Origin: Afipia birgiae 34632
Lineage (GTDB): Bacteria > Pseudomonadota > Alphaproteobacteria > Rhizobiales > Xanthobacteraceae
DNA length: 64,000 bases
NCBI RefSeq assembly: GCF_000308295.2
Contig: NZ_HG326652.1
Location: 2,514,818 to 2,578,817 of the forward strand
Reading direction: 5' to 3'
The notes below the pieces were generated by a model. It was not told where the DNA came from, did not search any database, and saw only the letters and a program-made list of their open reading frames with translations. Shown here in pieces: positions 22,941 through 32,115 of this stretch. Position numbers and translations under genes: made by a program. How positions within the stretch are numbered: position 1 is the stretch's first letter; every line of letters begins with the position of its first letter.

Positions 22941-24385
22941 GCCGCATGCTCCGCCAGGGCCGCTGCGGCGGCTTCGTGATCGCTGAACGGCAACACTTTA
23001 TCTCCCACAATCTGTCCGGTTTCGTGGCCCTTTCCGGCGATCAGCAGCGCGTCGCCCTGCTGCAAGCCAGCGATCGCCGCACGGATCGCCTCGGCGCGAT
23101 CGCCAATGTCCGTCGCACCTTTCGCAGAAGCCATAATCGCCGCGCGGATCGATGCCGGATTTTCCGAACGCGGATTATCGTCGGTCACAATCACCGTATC
23201 CGCGTTCTCCGCGGCGATCGCACCCATCAGCGGCCGCTTGCCGGCGTCGCGATCACCGCCTGCACCAAACACCACGACGAGCTTGCGTTTGGTGTAGGGC
23301 CGCAGCGCTTCGAGTGCCTTCGCCAGGGCATCAGGCTTGTGTGCGTAATCAACGAACACCGGCGCGCCATTTCGCTCGCCGACCAGTTCGAGCCGGCCCG
23401 GCGCGCCTTCAAGATGTTCGAGCGCCGCGAACACGCGATCAGGCTCACCGCCCGTAGCGACCACAAGTCCTGCAGCAACCAGCGCATTCTCGATCTGGAA
23501 TTCGCCCACCAGCGGCAGCCGCACCAGATAGCGCTTGCCGTCATGCTCGAGCGTCAGCTTCTGCGCGAACCCGTCCACCGCAGCATCGACGAGCTTGATG
23601 CCTTCGCCCTTGCGTCCGACCGTCATGATCCGCAACTTGCGGATGCGCGCGGCATCAATCACGGTCTGCGAATGGTCGTGATCGGCGGCGATCACCGCGG
23701 CGCCGCCATCGCCGATCAGATCGGTGAACAGCCGCAGCTTGGCCGCGAGATAGTGTTCCACGGTTGGATGATAGTCCATGTGATCGCGCGACAGATTGGT
23801 GAATCCGCCGGCATTGACGCGCACGCCATCGAGCCGGTGCTGATCGAGGCCATGCGACGACGCCTCGAACGCCAGATGTGTCACCCCCTCGCCCGCGATC
23901 TCGTCGAGTGAGCGATGCAACGCGATCGGGTCAGGTGTGGTCAGCGAGCCGTAGACGGTTCGCTTCGGCGAGACGAGTCCAATGGTGCCGATGCTGGCAG
24001 CTGCATAACCGAGGCGCTGCCATATCTGCCGCGTGAACACCGCAACCGATGTCTTGCCGCTGGTGCCGGTGACGGCGGCAATGGTGCTGGGCTGACGTGG
24101 ATAAAAACGCGCAGCGGCCAGAGCCAGCGCGCGGCGTGGATTGGAGACCGCGATAAACGGAACGTGGGTGCCGTTCTCGGGAATACGGTCGCTGACGACG
24201 GCAGCAGCGCCGGAGGCCATCGCCTGATCGATGAAGCGCGCGCCGTCGGTCTTGCCCCCCGCCAGCGCGAAGAATACGTCGCCCGGCTTCACCACACGGC
24301 TGTCCATAGCAACGCCCGTGACCGCAACATCGGCATGTTGCGCGCCGATCACGGCGTCCCCGCTGAAAAGGTCGCGTAGTTTCAT
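22937..24385 (-). CDS. murE: UDP-MurNAc-L-Ala-D-Glu--meso-DAP ligase MurE
   Basis: Adds the third stem-peptide residue. The DDNPR motif (in [11 protein letters not shown]) is the signature for meso-diaminopimelate rather than lysine, as expected for a Gram-negative cell. The ATG at 24385 (MKLRDLF) is preferred over an ATG five codons upstream because GGGG precedes it at a usable distance. Length is 482 residues. The ATP loop TGTSGKTS is at 106-113. It overlaps murF by 4 bp and is separated from ftsI by an 82-bp gap holding a palindromic repeat. Confidence 0.97.
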   Translation of the reverse strand: MKLRDLFSGDAVIGAQHADVAVTGVAMDSRVVKPGDVFFALAGGKTDGARFIDQAMASGAAAVVSDRIPENGTHVPFIAVSNPRRALALAAARFYPRQPSTIAAVTGTSGKTSVAVFTRQIWQRLGYAAASIGTIGLVSPKRTVYGSLTTPDPIALHRSLDEIAGEGVTHLAFEASSHGLDQHRLDGVRVNAGGFTNLSRDHMDYHPTVEHYLAAKLRLFTDLIGDGGAAVIAADHDHSQTVIDAARIRKLRIMTVGRKGEGIKLVDAAVDGFAQKLTLEHDGKRYLVRLPLVGEFQIENALVAAGLVVATGGEPDRVFAALEHLEGAPGRLELVGERNGAPVFVDYAHKPDALAKALEALRPYTKRKLVVVFGAGGDRDAGKRPLMGAIAAENADTVIVTDDNPRSENPASIRAAIMASAKGATDIGDRAEAIRAAIAGLQQGDALLIAGKGHETGQIVGDKVLPFSDHEAAAAALAEHAA

Positions 24386-24408
24386 CTCACCCCGGTACAT
24401 CTAAGCAT

Positions 24409-24457
24409 GCGCGTATTCCAGCCGCAAAACCGGTGCCCACTTTTGCGGAATGCGCGC
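24409..24457. repeat. Interspersed palindromic element between ftsI and murE
   Basis: Nested inverted repeat. The inner arms CCGCAAAA (24422-24429) and TTTTGCGG (24441-24448) flank a CGGTGCCCAC core, and the outer arms (24409-24419 and 24447-24457) differ by one base. The AACCGGTGCCCACTTTT core is a recurring intergenic repeat of rhizobial genomes. Here it sits inside the dcw operon. Confidence 0.6.
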
Positions 24458-24467
24458 AGCCGTGCGG

Positions 24468-26207
24468 TTACCGGCTTTCCTTCGATGCCGCAAGAATAAG
24501 GCGCTCGGACGGCGGCAAATCGAACCGCGGGACCATCCCCAGCAGCGGGGCGATTCGCTCAATCACTTTGCCGCCGGTCGGCACAGCGTTCCAGCCCGAT
24601 GTAATGAAGCCATGGGTTTCCGGGAGCCCCTGCGGCTCATCCAGCATGATCAGGAGCTGATACTGCGGATTGTCGGCAGGCATGATCGCCGTGAAGGAAT
24701 TCAGCACCTGCTTTTTGGAATAACGTCCGTTGACGACCTTTTCCGAGGTGCCGGTCTTGCCGCCGACATAATAGCCCTTGATGTCGGCCTTGCGCGCCGT
24801 GCCCTTTTCCGCGTTCAGCCGCATCAGGTAGCGCATGCTGTAACTGGTCTCGGGCTTGACCACCTGCTTGGCCACCTGCATCGCGTCCTCGCGCGAGCGC
24901 TTCAGGAATGTCGGCGGAACGAGGTAGCCGCCGTTGACCAGCGCATTGATGCCCATGACCGCCTGCAGCGGAGCCACTGCCATGCCATGGCCGAAAGCGA
25001 TGGTGATGGTGTTCAATTCGCCCCAGCGCTTCGGCACCAGCGGTTCCGCGCTTTCGGGCAGTTCGGTACGCAGCCGCGTGAGCTGGCCGAGTTTGCGCAG
25101 GAATGCCTTGTGCGCCTCGACACCCATCGACAACGCGACACGCGCGGCACCGACGTTGGAGGATTCGGTGAACACTTCCCACATCGGAACGGAACGCCCG
25201 AGATTGTGGGTGTCGTGAATCTTGAACTTGCCGTAGGTCAGCGGCGCGCGGGCATCATAAAGCGTGTTGACAGTGGCGCGGCCGGAGTCGAGCGCCATGG
25301 CGAGCGTCAGCGATTTGAATGTCGATCCCATTTCGTATACGCCGGTGGTCAGGCGATTGATGCGGGTCGGGTCGTTGGCCTCGCGCGGATTGTTGGGATC
25401 GTAATCGGGCACCGAGACCATTGCGATGATCTCGCCGGTGTTGACGTTCGAGACCAGACCCGCCGCCGCTTTCGCCTTGTACTTGTCCTTGGCCTTCATC
25501 AGTTCATCGCGCAGCGCATGCTCGACGCGCAGATCGACCGCGAGTTGGACAGGTTCCTGCTGCCGGTCGGTCGCGAACCCGGCGCGATGCAGATCGGCAA
25601 GGCCGTTGGAGTCCAGCCACTTCTCGATGCCGGCGATGCCCTGGTTGTCGATGTTCACATGGCCGATCAGATGCGACACCACAGGACCGCTCGGGTAGAC
25701 GCGCTTATTCTCCCGCAGGAAGCCGATGCCGGGAATGCCGAGACGGTAGATATCCTTCTGTTGCTGCGCCGTGATTTCGCGCTTCAGCCAGACGAAGCCC
25801 TTGCGCGACGACAGCCGGTCCCGCACCTCGCCCGCATCGACGTCGGGGAGCGTCGCGGTCAGAAGCTCAATGGCCTCGTCCTTGTCGATGATGCGGCGCG
25901 GCTCGCCAAACAGCGACGGCGTCTTGACGTCGGTGGCGAGGATCATCCCGTTGCGATCCAGGATGTCAGGCCGCGCGGTGGCGATGGCATCCTGCGACGC
26001 CGTGCGCCGCGCGCCATGGCCGTCTCCATTCACCGCGAACATGACAAGGCGGCCCGCGATCACGGCATAGATCAGCGAGAAAGCGATGATTGCGAGACCA
26101 ACGCGCGCGCGCGCCTTGGCCGAACGGTCGACATTGCGGCCGTAGAGGAGCGTGCGGATCAGCCTCTGCCGCCAAGGTTCAGGAGGACGTGTGATCTGAT
26201 CGGTCAC
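24468..26207 (-). CDS. ftsI: Septal transpeptidase FtsI (PBP3)
   Basis: Class B penicillin-binding protein that cross-links septal peptidoglycan with FtsW. The 579-residue protein has one N-terminal membrane segment (about 36-58), the PBP dimerisation domain, and the transpeptidase domain with S295-x-x-K298 (STFK), SSN at 349-351 and KTGT at 484-487, so the active site is complete. The start is a GTG at 26207 that overlaps the ftsL stop (GTGA), showing coupling. Confidence 0.97.
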   Translation of the reverse strand: MTDQITRPPEPWRQRLIRTLLYGRNVDRSAKARARVGLAIIAFSLIYAVIAGRLVMFAVNGDGHGARRTASQDAIATARPDILDRNGMILATDVKTPSLFGEPRRIIDKDEAIELLTATLPDVDAGEVRDRLSSRKGFVWLKREITAQQQKDIYRLGIPGIGFLRENKRVYPSGPVVSHLIGHVNIDNQGIAGIEKWLDSNGLADLHRAGFATDRQQEPVQLAVDLRVEHALRDELMKAKDKYKAKAAAGLVSNVNTGEIIAMVSVPDYDPNNPREANDPTRINRLTTGVYEMGSTFKSLTLAMALDSGRATVNTLYDARAPLTYGKFKIHDTHNLGRSVPMWEVFTESSNVGAARVALSMGVEAHKAFLRKLGQLTRLRTELPESAEPLVPKRWGELNTITIAFGHGMAVAPLQAVMGINALVNGGYLVPPTFLKRSREDAMQVAKQVVKPETSYSMRYLMRLNAEKGTARKADIKGYYVGGKTGTSEKVVNGRYSKKQVLNSFTAIMPADNPQYQLLIMLDEPQGLPETHGFITSGWNAVPTGGKVIERIAPLLGMVPRFDLPPSERLILAASKESR

Positions 26208-26614
26208 CGCGCGCCCTCCGGCTGGGGAATCGAGCCAGTAAGGGTTTCGTCCTCCGAAGCGGCGGCAGCAAGCGCTTCCAGATCGACACTTTCAATCATG
26301 GTGCCGATCGGATCGGGATCGCCCGGCTTGGCGAAGCTCGGCGGACGCGGCGGCAGGTTCTTCAGCGAGTCATATTGGATGGCCTCGATCGAGCGCAGTG
26401 AGAGATGGCGCAAGGCCAGTTCCTGCATGCGCTTCGGCGATTCGAGCTTGGCCCATTCGGCCTTCAGACTCGCAATCGCATCTCGCTGCTGGCGGATGTC
26501 GGCGCGCAGCCGCAACACGCTCTCGGTGCGCACCGTCGATTCCATCTTGATGCGGTAGACATAAGCCGCGGCGAACACCAGCGCGCAGATGACGAAGAGG
26601 TGGACGATGCGCAT
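26204..26614 (-). CDS. ftsL: Cell division protein FtsL
   Basis: Small bitopic divisome protein. The 136-residue product has one N-terminal membrane segment (VHLFVICALVFAAAYVY) followed by a coiled-coil region (about 28-70, RTESVLRLRADIRQQRDAIA onward) and an acidic Pro-rich tail longer than in E. coli FtsL. The call rests on size, layout and position between rsmH and ftsI, since FtsL sequences are weakly conserved. It lies 1 bp after the rsmH stop. Confidence 0.88.
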   Translation of the reverse strand: MRIVHLFVICALVFAAAYVYRIKMESTVRTESVLRLRADIRQQRDAIASLKAEWAKLESPKRMQELALRHLSLRSIEAIQYDSLKNLPPRPPSFAKPGDPDPIGTMIESVDLEALAAAASEDETLTGSIPQPEGAR

Positions 26615-26615
26615 G

Positions 26616-27617
26616 TCAGCCTCCCCTCATCACGTCGGCCAGTTGCGGCCAGTCGAACGATGCGGTCTCGGACCGCGCGGGCGCATCGGTGCGAGCCGCG
26701 GCGCGCAGTTTCGCGGAACGGGCGCGCGGGTTGGCTTCAACCTCGTCGTCACCCGCAACAACCGGCCGCTTGGTGAGAATCTCGAAGCTCGGCAGCGCCT
26801 GCTTGACGTCGGGCAGATGGCGCGAACCGCCTCCGCGCTTGCCGCGCTCGTTGAGGAAATTCTTGACGATGCGATCCTCAAGCGAATGGAACGACACCAC
26901 CGCAAGACGTCCGCCGGGTTTCAGCATCTTTTCGGCAGCCACAAGCGCCGCGTGCAGTTCGTCCAGCTCTTCGTTGACGAAGATGCGCAGCGCCTGAAAC
27001 GTCCGGGTGGCTGGATGGATTTCGTTGGGCTTGGACCGCACAACGCGCGAGACGATGTCGGCCAGCGCGCGCGTCGTCGTGATCGGTGCTTCTTTCCTTG
27101 CCGCGACGATGGCGCGGGCCACCGCGCGCGAATGGCGCTCCTCACCGAAGATATAGATGATGTTAGCAAGATCGGTTTCGGATGCTTTCGCCACCAAGTC
27201 AGCCGCGGTTGGGCCGTCATGGCCCATCCGCATGTCGAGCGGGCCGTTGAGACGGAAGGAGAAGCCACGCTCCGACTGATCGAGTTGCATCGACGAGACG
27301 CCGACATCCATCACGATGCCGTCGACAGCGTCGAGACCTTGTCCGGCACACACCTCGGCTAAATTGGAGAAGCGATCCTCGACCAGCGTGAGTCTCCCCT
27401 CGGAAGACTCCACAAGGTCGAAGCCGCCGGCAATGGCGGTGCGGTCACGGTCGATGCCGATCACGCGCGTGCCGGGAACTTTCAGGATCGCGCGGCTGTA
27501 CCCGCCGGCGCCGAAGGTGGCATCGACGTAAACGCCGCCATCACGCGGTGCGAGCGCGTCGACGACCTCACGGCCGAGAACCGGAACATGGCGTACAGGT
27601 GCATCGTCGGGCGACAT
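26616..27617 (-). CDS. rsmH: 16S rRNA m4C1402 methyltransferase RsmH (MraW)
   Basis: Methylates N4 of C1402 in 16S rRNA with SAM. The ATG at 27617 ([15 protein letters not shown]) gives 333 residues, matching the family; the frame stays open upstream but adds 61 unrelated residues. The SAM-binding loop DATFGAGG is at 32-39, followed by [27 protein letters not shown] and [13 protein letters not shown]. It is the first gene of the dcw cluster here. No mraZ precedes it. Confidence 0.97.
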   Translation of the reverse strand: MSPDDAPVRHVPVLGREVVDALAPRDGGVYVDATFGAGGYSRAILKVPGTRVIGIDRDRTAIAGGFDLVESSEGRLTLVEDRFSNLAEVCAGQGLDAVDGIVMDVGVSSMQLDQSERGFSFRLNGPLDMRMGHDGPTAADLVAKASETDLANIIYIFGEERHSRAVARAIVAARKEAPITTTRALADIVSRVVRSKPNEIHPATRTFQALRIFVNEELDELHAALVAAEKMLKPGGRLAVVSFHSLEDRIVKNFLNERGKRGGGSRHLPDVKQALPSFEILTKRPVVAGDDEVEANPRARSAKLRAAARTDAPARSETASFDWPQLADVMRGG

Positions 27618-28161
27618 TTCAAACGCCTGCCGGTGAAAGACGGCCGCATGCCGGCCTGAATACCCGGGCCGATCCGCGAGATCCCGTCCGAAAAGTCCGA
27701 GATTGGCCCGTTCCGGCGCCCAGATTGACCTGAACGCGGAGGCGCTGGCGATGACGCGCCGCAAATTCGAGGTTCCGCATGGGATTTTCTGGCCAGCCAT
27801 GGGGGTTGTCGCGGGGCTTCTTGCGCATCGATGAACCGCAGTCGCCCCGTTCCGGCGCGACTCTACACCCTTCAGTAGCGGCAGTTATCGTTAAGGAATG
27901 GTTGACGCGGAAGATTGCCTTTAAAGAAGGTGTGTTTCAGCGACGCCGGTGAGCAACCTGGGCATGCAAATGTTCCTGGGGGCAAGCCGCGGCCATGGAA
28001 CCCGCGCGGATTGCCCCGGATGTGCATTGCCGTCACTAGTTTTCTACCGCCCTTCTCTCGCCCTGTTTCGAGTACCTGTATGCCGCGAGGATCGTTTGAG
28101 TCTGCTGGATTTGGTTCGAAGCGTCAGCGTCCCGATTGTTCACCTGGGGGATACTGCTGAA
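27618..28161. other. Divergent intergenic region between rsmH and the amidase gene
   Basis: About 540 bases without a convincing gene. It must hold the promoter of the dcw cluster (minus strand) and of the amidase (plus strand). The stretch around 27860-27905 is the least GC-rich and is the likeliest promoter area. Frames open across it on both strands have no recognisable protein. MraZ, which often precedes rsmH, is not encoded here. Confidence 0.6.
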
Positions 28162-28935
28162 ATGCCGAACTTCGTGCCGGATTCGTCCGTCGTCTCGAAC
28201 GTCACGCCGTCGCCGAACTACGGCGACCGCAAGGGCGTGCTGTCGCCGAACATGATCGTTCTGCACTACACCGGGATGGCCGATCCGGCGAGCGCGATCG
28301 TGCGGCTGTGCACGACGGGCACCGAAGTCTCCGCACATTATGTCGTGCTCGAGGACGGCAATATCGTTCAGTGCGTGCGCGAAGCGGATCGCGCCTGGCA
28401 TGCGGGCGCCTCCTCGTGGGGCGCCGAAACCGACATCAACTCGGCGTCCATCGGCATCGAGATCGTCAACCCCGGCCATGATCTCGGCTACACCGATTTC
28501 CCGCTGCGCCAGACCGCTGCGGTGATCGCGCTGTGCAAGGGCATCATGATCCGCCGCGAGATTCCAAAGCATCGGATTCTCGGACATTCGGATGTCGCGC
28601 CCGGCCGCAAGAAAGACCCTGGCGAGAAATTCCCGTGGCGGCTGCTGGCGGATTCCGGCGTCGGCCTCTGGGTCGAACCCGCGCCGATTGTCCGCGGCGT
28701 GAAGACCATGCTCGGCGCATCCGGCGACGATGTCCTTGCCCTGCAAAAGCTGCTCGCGAGCTTCGGTTACGGCGTTCCGCTGAACGGACTTTACGACGCC
28801 AATACCATGGATGTGGTCGCCGCCTTCCAGCGGCACTTCCGGCCCGAGCGCGTGGACGGCATCGCCGACACCTCGACATTGACCACGTTGAACGATCTGC
28901 TCGCGCTGATGCCGAAAGAAGCGCTCGTGAGCTGA
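28162..28935 (+). CDS. N-acetylmuramoyl-L-alanine amidase with peptidoglycan-binding domain
   Basis: Zinc amidase of the AmpD/AmiD (Amidase_2) family, which cleaves the MurNAc-L-Ala bond. The ATG at 28162 (MPNFVPDSSVV) gives 257 residues. Zinc ligands are H35 in VLHYTG, H142 in ILGHSDVAPGRKKDPG and probably D152. A C-terminal PG_binding_1 domain spans about 185-250 (GASGDDVLALQKLLASFGYG). No signal peptide is seen, even with the longer open frame, so a cytoplasmic AmpD-like recycling role is possible. Alternatively the upstream frame (from 27949) may be used. Confidence 0.9.
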   Translation: MPNFVPDSSVVSNVTPSPNYGDRKGVLSPNMIVLHYTGMADPASAIVRLCTTGTEVSAHYVVLEDGNIVQCVREADRAWHAGASSWGAETDINSASIGIEIVNPGHDLGYTDFPLRQTAAVIALCKGIMIRREIPKHRILGHSDVAPGRKKDPGEKFPWRLLADSGVGLWVEPAPIVRGVKTMLGASGDDVLALQKLLASFGYGVPLNGLYDANTMDVVAAFQRHFRPERVDGIADTSTLTTLNDLLALMPKEALVS

Positions 28936-28948
28936 GTGGGCGTACTAG

Positions 28949-29767
28949 GGTCTGTTGAGATTCATCGGGAGTTTATCACGGCTGCGGCGAGATGGATGTT
29001 TGCGGCGAAGCTCTGATCGGTTTTGTCTGCGCGCATGGCGATGCGCTTGAATTCCTTGAGCTTGCAGAAGAAATTCTCGATCAGGTGGCGCCACTTGTAG
29101 ATCTCAGCGTCGATCGGCAGGGGCGAGGCGCGCCGTGGATGCTGTGAGATGACGATCTTAGCGCCGCGCTCGTTGAGGTCTGCAATAATGGAATTGCTGT
29201 CGAAGGCCTTGTCGGCGATGAAGCCCTCAAAAGCGAGACCGTCGATGAGCGGAGCGACGCCCACCGTATCGAAACGATGGCCGGGCAGGAGAACGAAGCG
29301 CACCAGATTGCCGAGCGCGTCGGTCAGCGCGAGAATTTTGGTCGTCATGCCGCCTTTGGAGCGGCCGATGGCCTGGCTCTGTGTCCCCCTTTTGCGCCCT
29401 GTCCGTGGCGATGGACCTTGACGATGGTGGCGTCGACCATGGCGTATTCCATGTCTGGCGCGTCCGAGCAGGCCTCGAAAAGCCTGGTGAAAACGTCCGC
29501 CTTGACCCAGTCGCGGTAGCGCTTGAAAACAGTGTTCCAGTTGCCGAAGAACGGCGGAAGATCACGCCAGGGGCTTCCCGTCCGCACGATCCAAAGTACC
29601 GCTTCGATGAAGCGGCGGTTGTCGCTTCCGCTGCGCCCGGGGTCCGTCGGCTTACCCAGACAATGCGGCTCCATCTTCGCCCATTGGGCGTCTGTCAGTA
29701 CGAATCGTTCCATCCAAAGCTTGAATCACAACCAAGCCTCAGGTGGAATCCTGATTCTCAACAGACC
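28949..29767 (-). mobile_element. IS5-family (IS427-like) insertion sequence
   Basis: An 819-bp element bounded by inverted repeats beginning GGTCTGTTGAGA and flanked on both sides by the target duplication CTAG (28945-28948 and 29768-29771), the preferred target of the IS427 group. It carries one transposase in two overlapping frames. The element sits between the amidase gene and the sigma-factor gene. Its right-hand duplicated CTAG supplies the TAG stop of the sigma factor. Confidence 0.93.
28962..29713 (-). CDS. IS5-family DDE transposase, two frames (programmed -1 frameshift)
   Basis: The first frame (29713-29345, 122 residues, MERFVLTDAQWAKMEPHCLG) has the helix-turn-helix and the first catalytic Asp (MEYAMVDATIVKVHRHGQG). 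The second frame (ending at 28962) has FIADKAFDSN and the YKWRHLIENFFCKLKEFKRI block with the catalytic Glu. The frames join at the run of four A and five G (plus-strand 29385-29393), where a -1 slip gives a continuous DDE protein of about 250 residues. This is the normal organisation in this IS group, so it is scored as intact rather than broken. Confidence 0.88.
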
Positions 29768-31003
29768 CTAGCTCAGTTCCGAAAGACGGCGCAGATAGAA
29801 ACGCCGCAACGGTTCGAGACTGGTGGACTCGAGCGCCTGCCTATAAGCGGCGCGCGCTTCGCCGTCGCGTTTCAGCCGTCGCAACAAATCGGCCCGAACT
29901 GCGGGCAACAGATCATAGCCGTCGAGTTCGCCACAAGCAGCGAGCGTGTCGACCAGCGCGAGCGCCTTGGCCGGTCCGTCGACCATCGAGATGGCGGCCG
30001 CGTGGTTGAGGGCGACAACCGGCGACGGCGCGATCCGCACCAGCACTTCATAGAGTCCTGCGATCTGCGGCCAGTCCGTCTCCGAGAAACTTGGCGCGCG
30101 CGCATGCAGCGCCGCAATGGCCGCCTGCACCGCATAAGAATTGGGGCGGCCCGGCTCCGACAACGCCTGCTGGACAAGCGCCAGCCCCTCGGCGATCTGG
30201 ACGCGGTTCCAAAGCGCACGGTCCTGATGCTCAAGCAACACGATGTCGCCTTCGGCGGTTTCGCGGCTTGTCCGCCGCGCGTCGTGCAGGAGCATCAGCG
30301 CAAGCAGCCCGCGAATCTCACTCCGTGCCGGTATCAATACGTCAAGCAAACGGCACAACCGGATGGCTTCCCCAGCAAGGTCCGGCCGCATCAGCGTCTC
30401 GCCGGCGGTCGCCGCATAACCTTCGTTGAAAACGAGATAGACCACCGCGAGCACGCCGTGCAGCCGCGCATTCAGCGCATCGTGCTGTGGCACTTCATAG
30501 GGAATTCCAGCAAGTCGAATTTTCTGCTTGGCGCGGGTCAGACGCTGCGCCATCGCATCCTCGCTGGCGAGAAACGCGCGCGCGACTTGCCCCGTGGTGA
30601 GACCGCAGATCGTCCGCAATGTCAGCGCGACCTGGGTTTCGATCGCGAAAGCCGGATGACAGCAGGTGAAGATCAGCCGCAACGCATCATCGTCCATCGC
30701 GTCTTCCGCCGGACCGATGCCACCGGTCGCATCCGTATTTCTCGATTTCGTCTCGTGAACAATCTGGTCTTGCCTCGTGCGAAACGCGGTCTCGCGGCGG
30801 ATACGGTCGATGGCCTTGTTGCGCCCGGTGGTAACCAGCCACGCACGCGGATTCGACGGCACCTCTCCGCACTCCAGTGCGGCGGCAAACGCGTCCTGCA
30901 ACACGTCTTCGGCAAGATCGAAATCTCCGACGAGACGGATCAGCGTCGCAAGCGCGCGACCCGCCTCGCTCCGGAATATGTTTTCGATCTCAACAGGCGT
31001 CAT
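29768..31003 (-). CDS. ECF42-type RNA polymerase sigma factor with C-terminal TPR-like domain
   Basis: 411-residue ECF sigma factor. Region 2 is at about 1-75 (VGDFDLAEDVLQDAFAAAL) and region 4 near 125-185 (LTTGQVARAFLASEDAMAQR), followed by a long DUF6596/TPR-like C-terminal extension with FNEGYAATAGE. This extension and the adjoining DGPF/YCII protein define the ECF42 group, which lacks a classical anti-sigma factor. Its final codons (LSELS) run straight into the CTAG target duplication of the IS element, which provides the TAG stop. The gene is therefore intact but has lost its native downstream context. Confidence 0.92.
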   Translation of the reverse strand: MTPVEIENIFRSEAGRALATLIRLVGDFDLAEDVLQDAFAAALECGEVPSNPRAWLVTTGRNKAIDRIRRETAFRTRQDQIVHETKSRNTDATGGIGPAEDAMDDDALRLIFTCCHPAFAIETQVALTLRTICGLTTGQVARAFLASEDAMAQRLTRAKQKIRLAGIPYEVPQHDALNARLHGVLAVVYLVFNEGYAATAGETLMRPDLAGEAIRLCRLLDVLIPARSEIRGLLALMLLHDARRTSRETAEGDIVLLEHQDRALWNRVQIAEGLALVQQALSEPGRPNSYAVQAAIAALHARAPSFSETDWPQIAGLYEVLVRIAPSPVVALNHAAAISMVDGPAKALALVDTLAACGELDGYDLLPAVRADLLRRLKRDGEARAAYRQALESTSLEPLRRFYLRRLSELS

Positions 31004-31020
31004 CCTGCCGCCAATCCGCG

Positions 31021-31374
31021 CTACTTGTTATAGACCCAGATCGGCCGGACCTCGATCGAACCATATTTCGCACCGGGCATGCGGGCGGCTATCGCCAACG
31101 CTGTGTCGAGATCCTTTGCCTCGATCAGGTAATAGCCGCCGAGTTGCTCATGCGTTTCCGCGAATGGCCCGTCGGTCGTGAGCGTCTTACCGTCGCGCAC
31201 CCGCACCGTGGTCGCCATCGACGTCGGCTGCAACCGGTCGCCGGCCTTGAAATTTCCGGACTGGATGATGGATTGCGTGAACACGCCATATTCCGCACTT
31301 CGTGCATTGGCTTCTGCTTCCGTCCGCTTGGCATCGTTGACTTCGTTCTGATAGATCAGCAACAGATACTGCAT
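31021..31374 (-). CDS. YCII-related DGPF-domain protein
   Basis: 117-residue protein that begins MQYLLLIYQNEV (ATG at 31374, with GGAG 8 bp upstream; an in-frame GTG lies three codons earlier). It carries the DGPF-type motif TTDGPFAETHEQLGGYYLIEA. Members are small alpha/beta barrel proteins encoded beside ECF42 sigma factors. The partnership is conserved but the biochemical role is not established. It lies 17 bp upstream of the sigma factor in the same operon. Confidence 0.92.
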   Translation of the reverse strand: MQYLLLIYQNEVNDAKRTEAEANARSAEYGVFTQSIIQSGNFKAGDRLQPTSMATTVRVRDGKTLTTDGPFAETHEQLGGYYLIEAKDLDTALAIAARMPGAKYGSIEVRPIWVYNK

Positions 31375-31489
31375 CTGGGTCACTCCGTTTGACCGGCGCC
31401 ATTCGCCGTAAACCTAGACGAACGGGCCGAGGGCCGAACGACATCTTCAGGATAAATTATTTTCGGAGGCCGGCTGCGCCGCATTTGGC

Positions 31490-31518
31490 TTGACGCGACA
31501 GCCCGGAACGCTCATGTC
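31490..31518 (+). promoter_or_regulatory. Probable promoter of rnpB
   Basis: A TTGACG -35-like hexamer at 31490-31495 is followed after 17 bases by a weak -10-like CATGTC at 31513-31518, placing the start close to the P1 stem of RNase P RNA at about 31525. The -10 match is poor. Confidence 0.45.
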
Positions 31519-31527
31519 CTCAGACGT

Positions 31528-31957
31528 CAGTCGGCCGGACGGCCGCTCCGGCAAGGATCGAAAGGTCGCCGGGGAGGAAAGTCCGGGCTCCATCGACATA
31601 CGGTGCCGGATAACACCCGGCGGGGGCGACCCCAGGGAAAGTGCCACAGAGAACGAACCGCCTTCTCACCAACCGAAAGGATTTGGGTGAAGGTAAGGGT
31701 GAAAAGGTGCGGTAAGAGCGCACCGCATCTCCGGCAACGGAGATGGCATGGCAAACCCCACCGGGAGCAAAACCGAATAGGGACAGCACAGTGGAAAGTT
31801 CGCTCTCGAGCGATAACTCCGCGGGGCGATGTCAGGCCCGCTGTCCGGGTAGGTTGCTCGAGGCGCAACGCAACTTGCGTCCCAGAGGAATGGCCGTCAC
31901 GTCTGCATGGTGCAAACCATTCAGGCCCTACAGAACCCGGCTTACAGGCCGGCTGAT
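31528..31957 (+). ncRNA. rnpB: RNase P RNA (class A)
   Basis: Catalytic RNA that trims the 5' ends of tRNA precursors. The 5' and 3' ends pair to form P1 (31528-31536 with 31947-31955, one G-U pair). The universally conserved core GAGGAAAGTCCGGGCTCC follows at about 31575, and ACAGAGAACG with the GAACCCGGCTTACAG block close the core near 31640 and 31935. The roughly 430-nt length and multiple GC-rich helices fit alphaproteobacterial type A RNA. The ends are inferred from P1 pairing and may be off by a few bases. Confidence 0.96.
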
Positions 31958-31966
31958 ATTAAGAAT

Positions 31967-31997
31967 GAGGGGTTCGGCGCAACACGCCGGACCCCTC
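31967..31997 (+). terminator. Hairpin after rnpB
   Basis: A 13-bp stem (31967-31979 with 31985-31997, one G-U pair) with a 5-base loop starts about 10 bases after the RNase P RNA. There is no clear T run, so efficiency is uncertain. Confidence 0.6.
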
Positions 31998-32115
31998 GCC
32001 AATTCGTGACTGTTCGAGCGGCTGACCGAATAGCTGCGGACTTGATGACCGGAATAAATCGGCGCAGGCTTGCCGAGGGGCTGACGAGTCACGATCTGGC
32101 AAAGGGGCGGTTACC

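Noticed and set aside
24450-26558. 702-codon open frame on the plus strand opposite ftsI and ftsL
   Set aside because: It lies opposite a complete PBP3 gene and its product is His/Arg-rich without a domain, typical of an antisense shadow.
27949-28161. Longer N-terminus for the amidase from 27949
   Set aside because: The added 71 residues contain no signal peptide or family homology; the domain begins soon after 28162.
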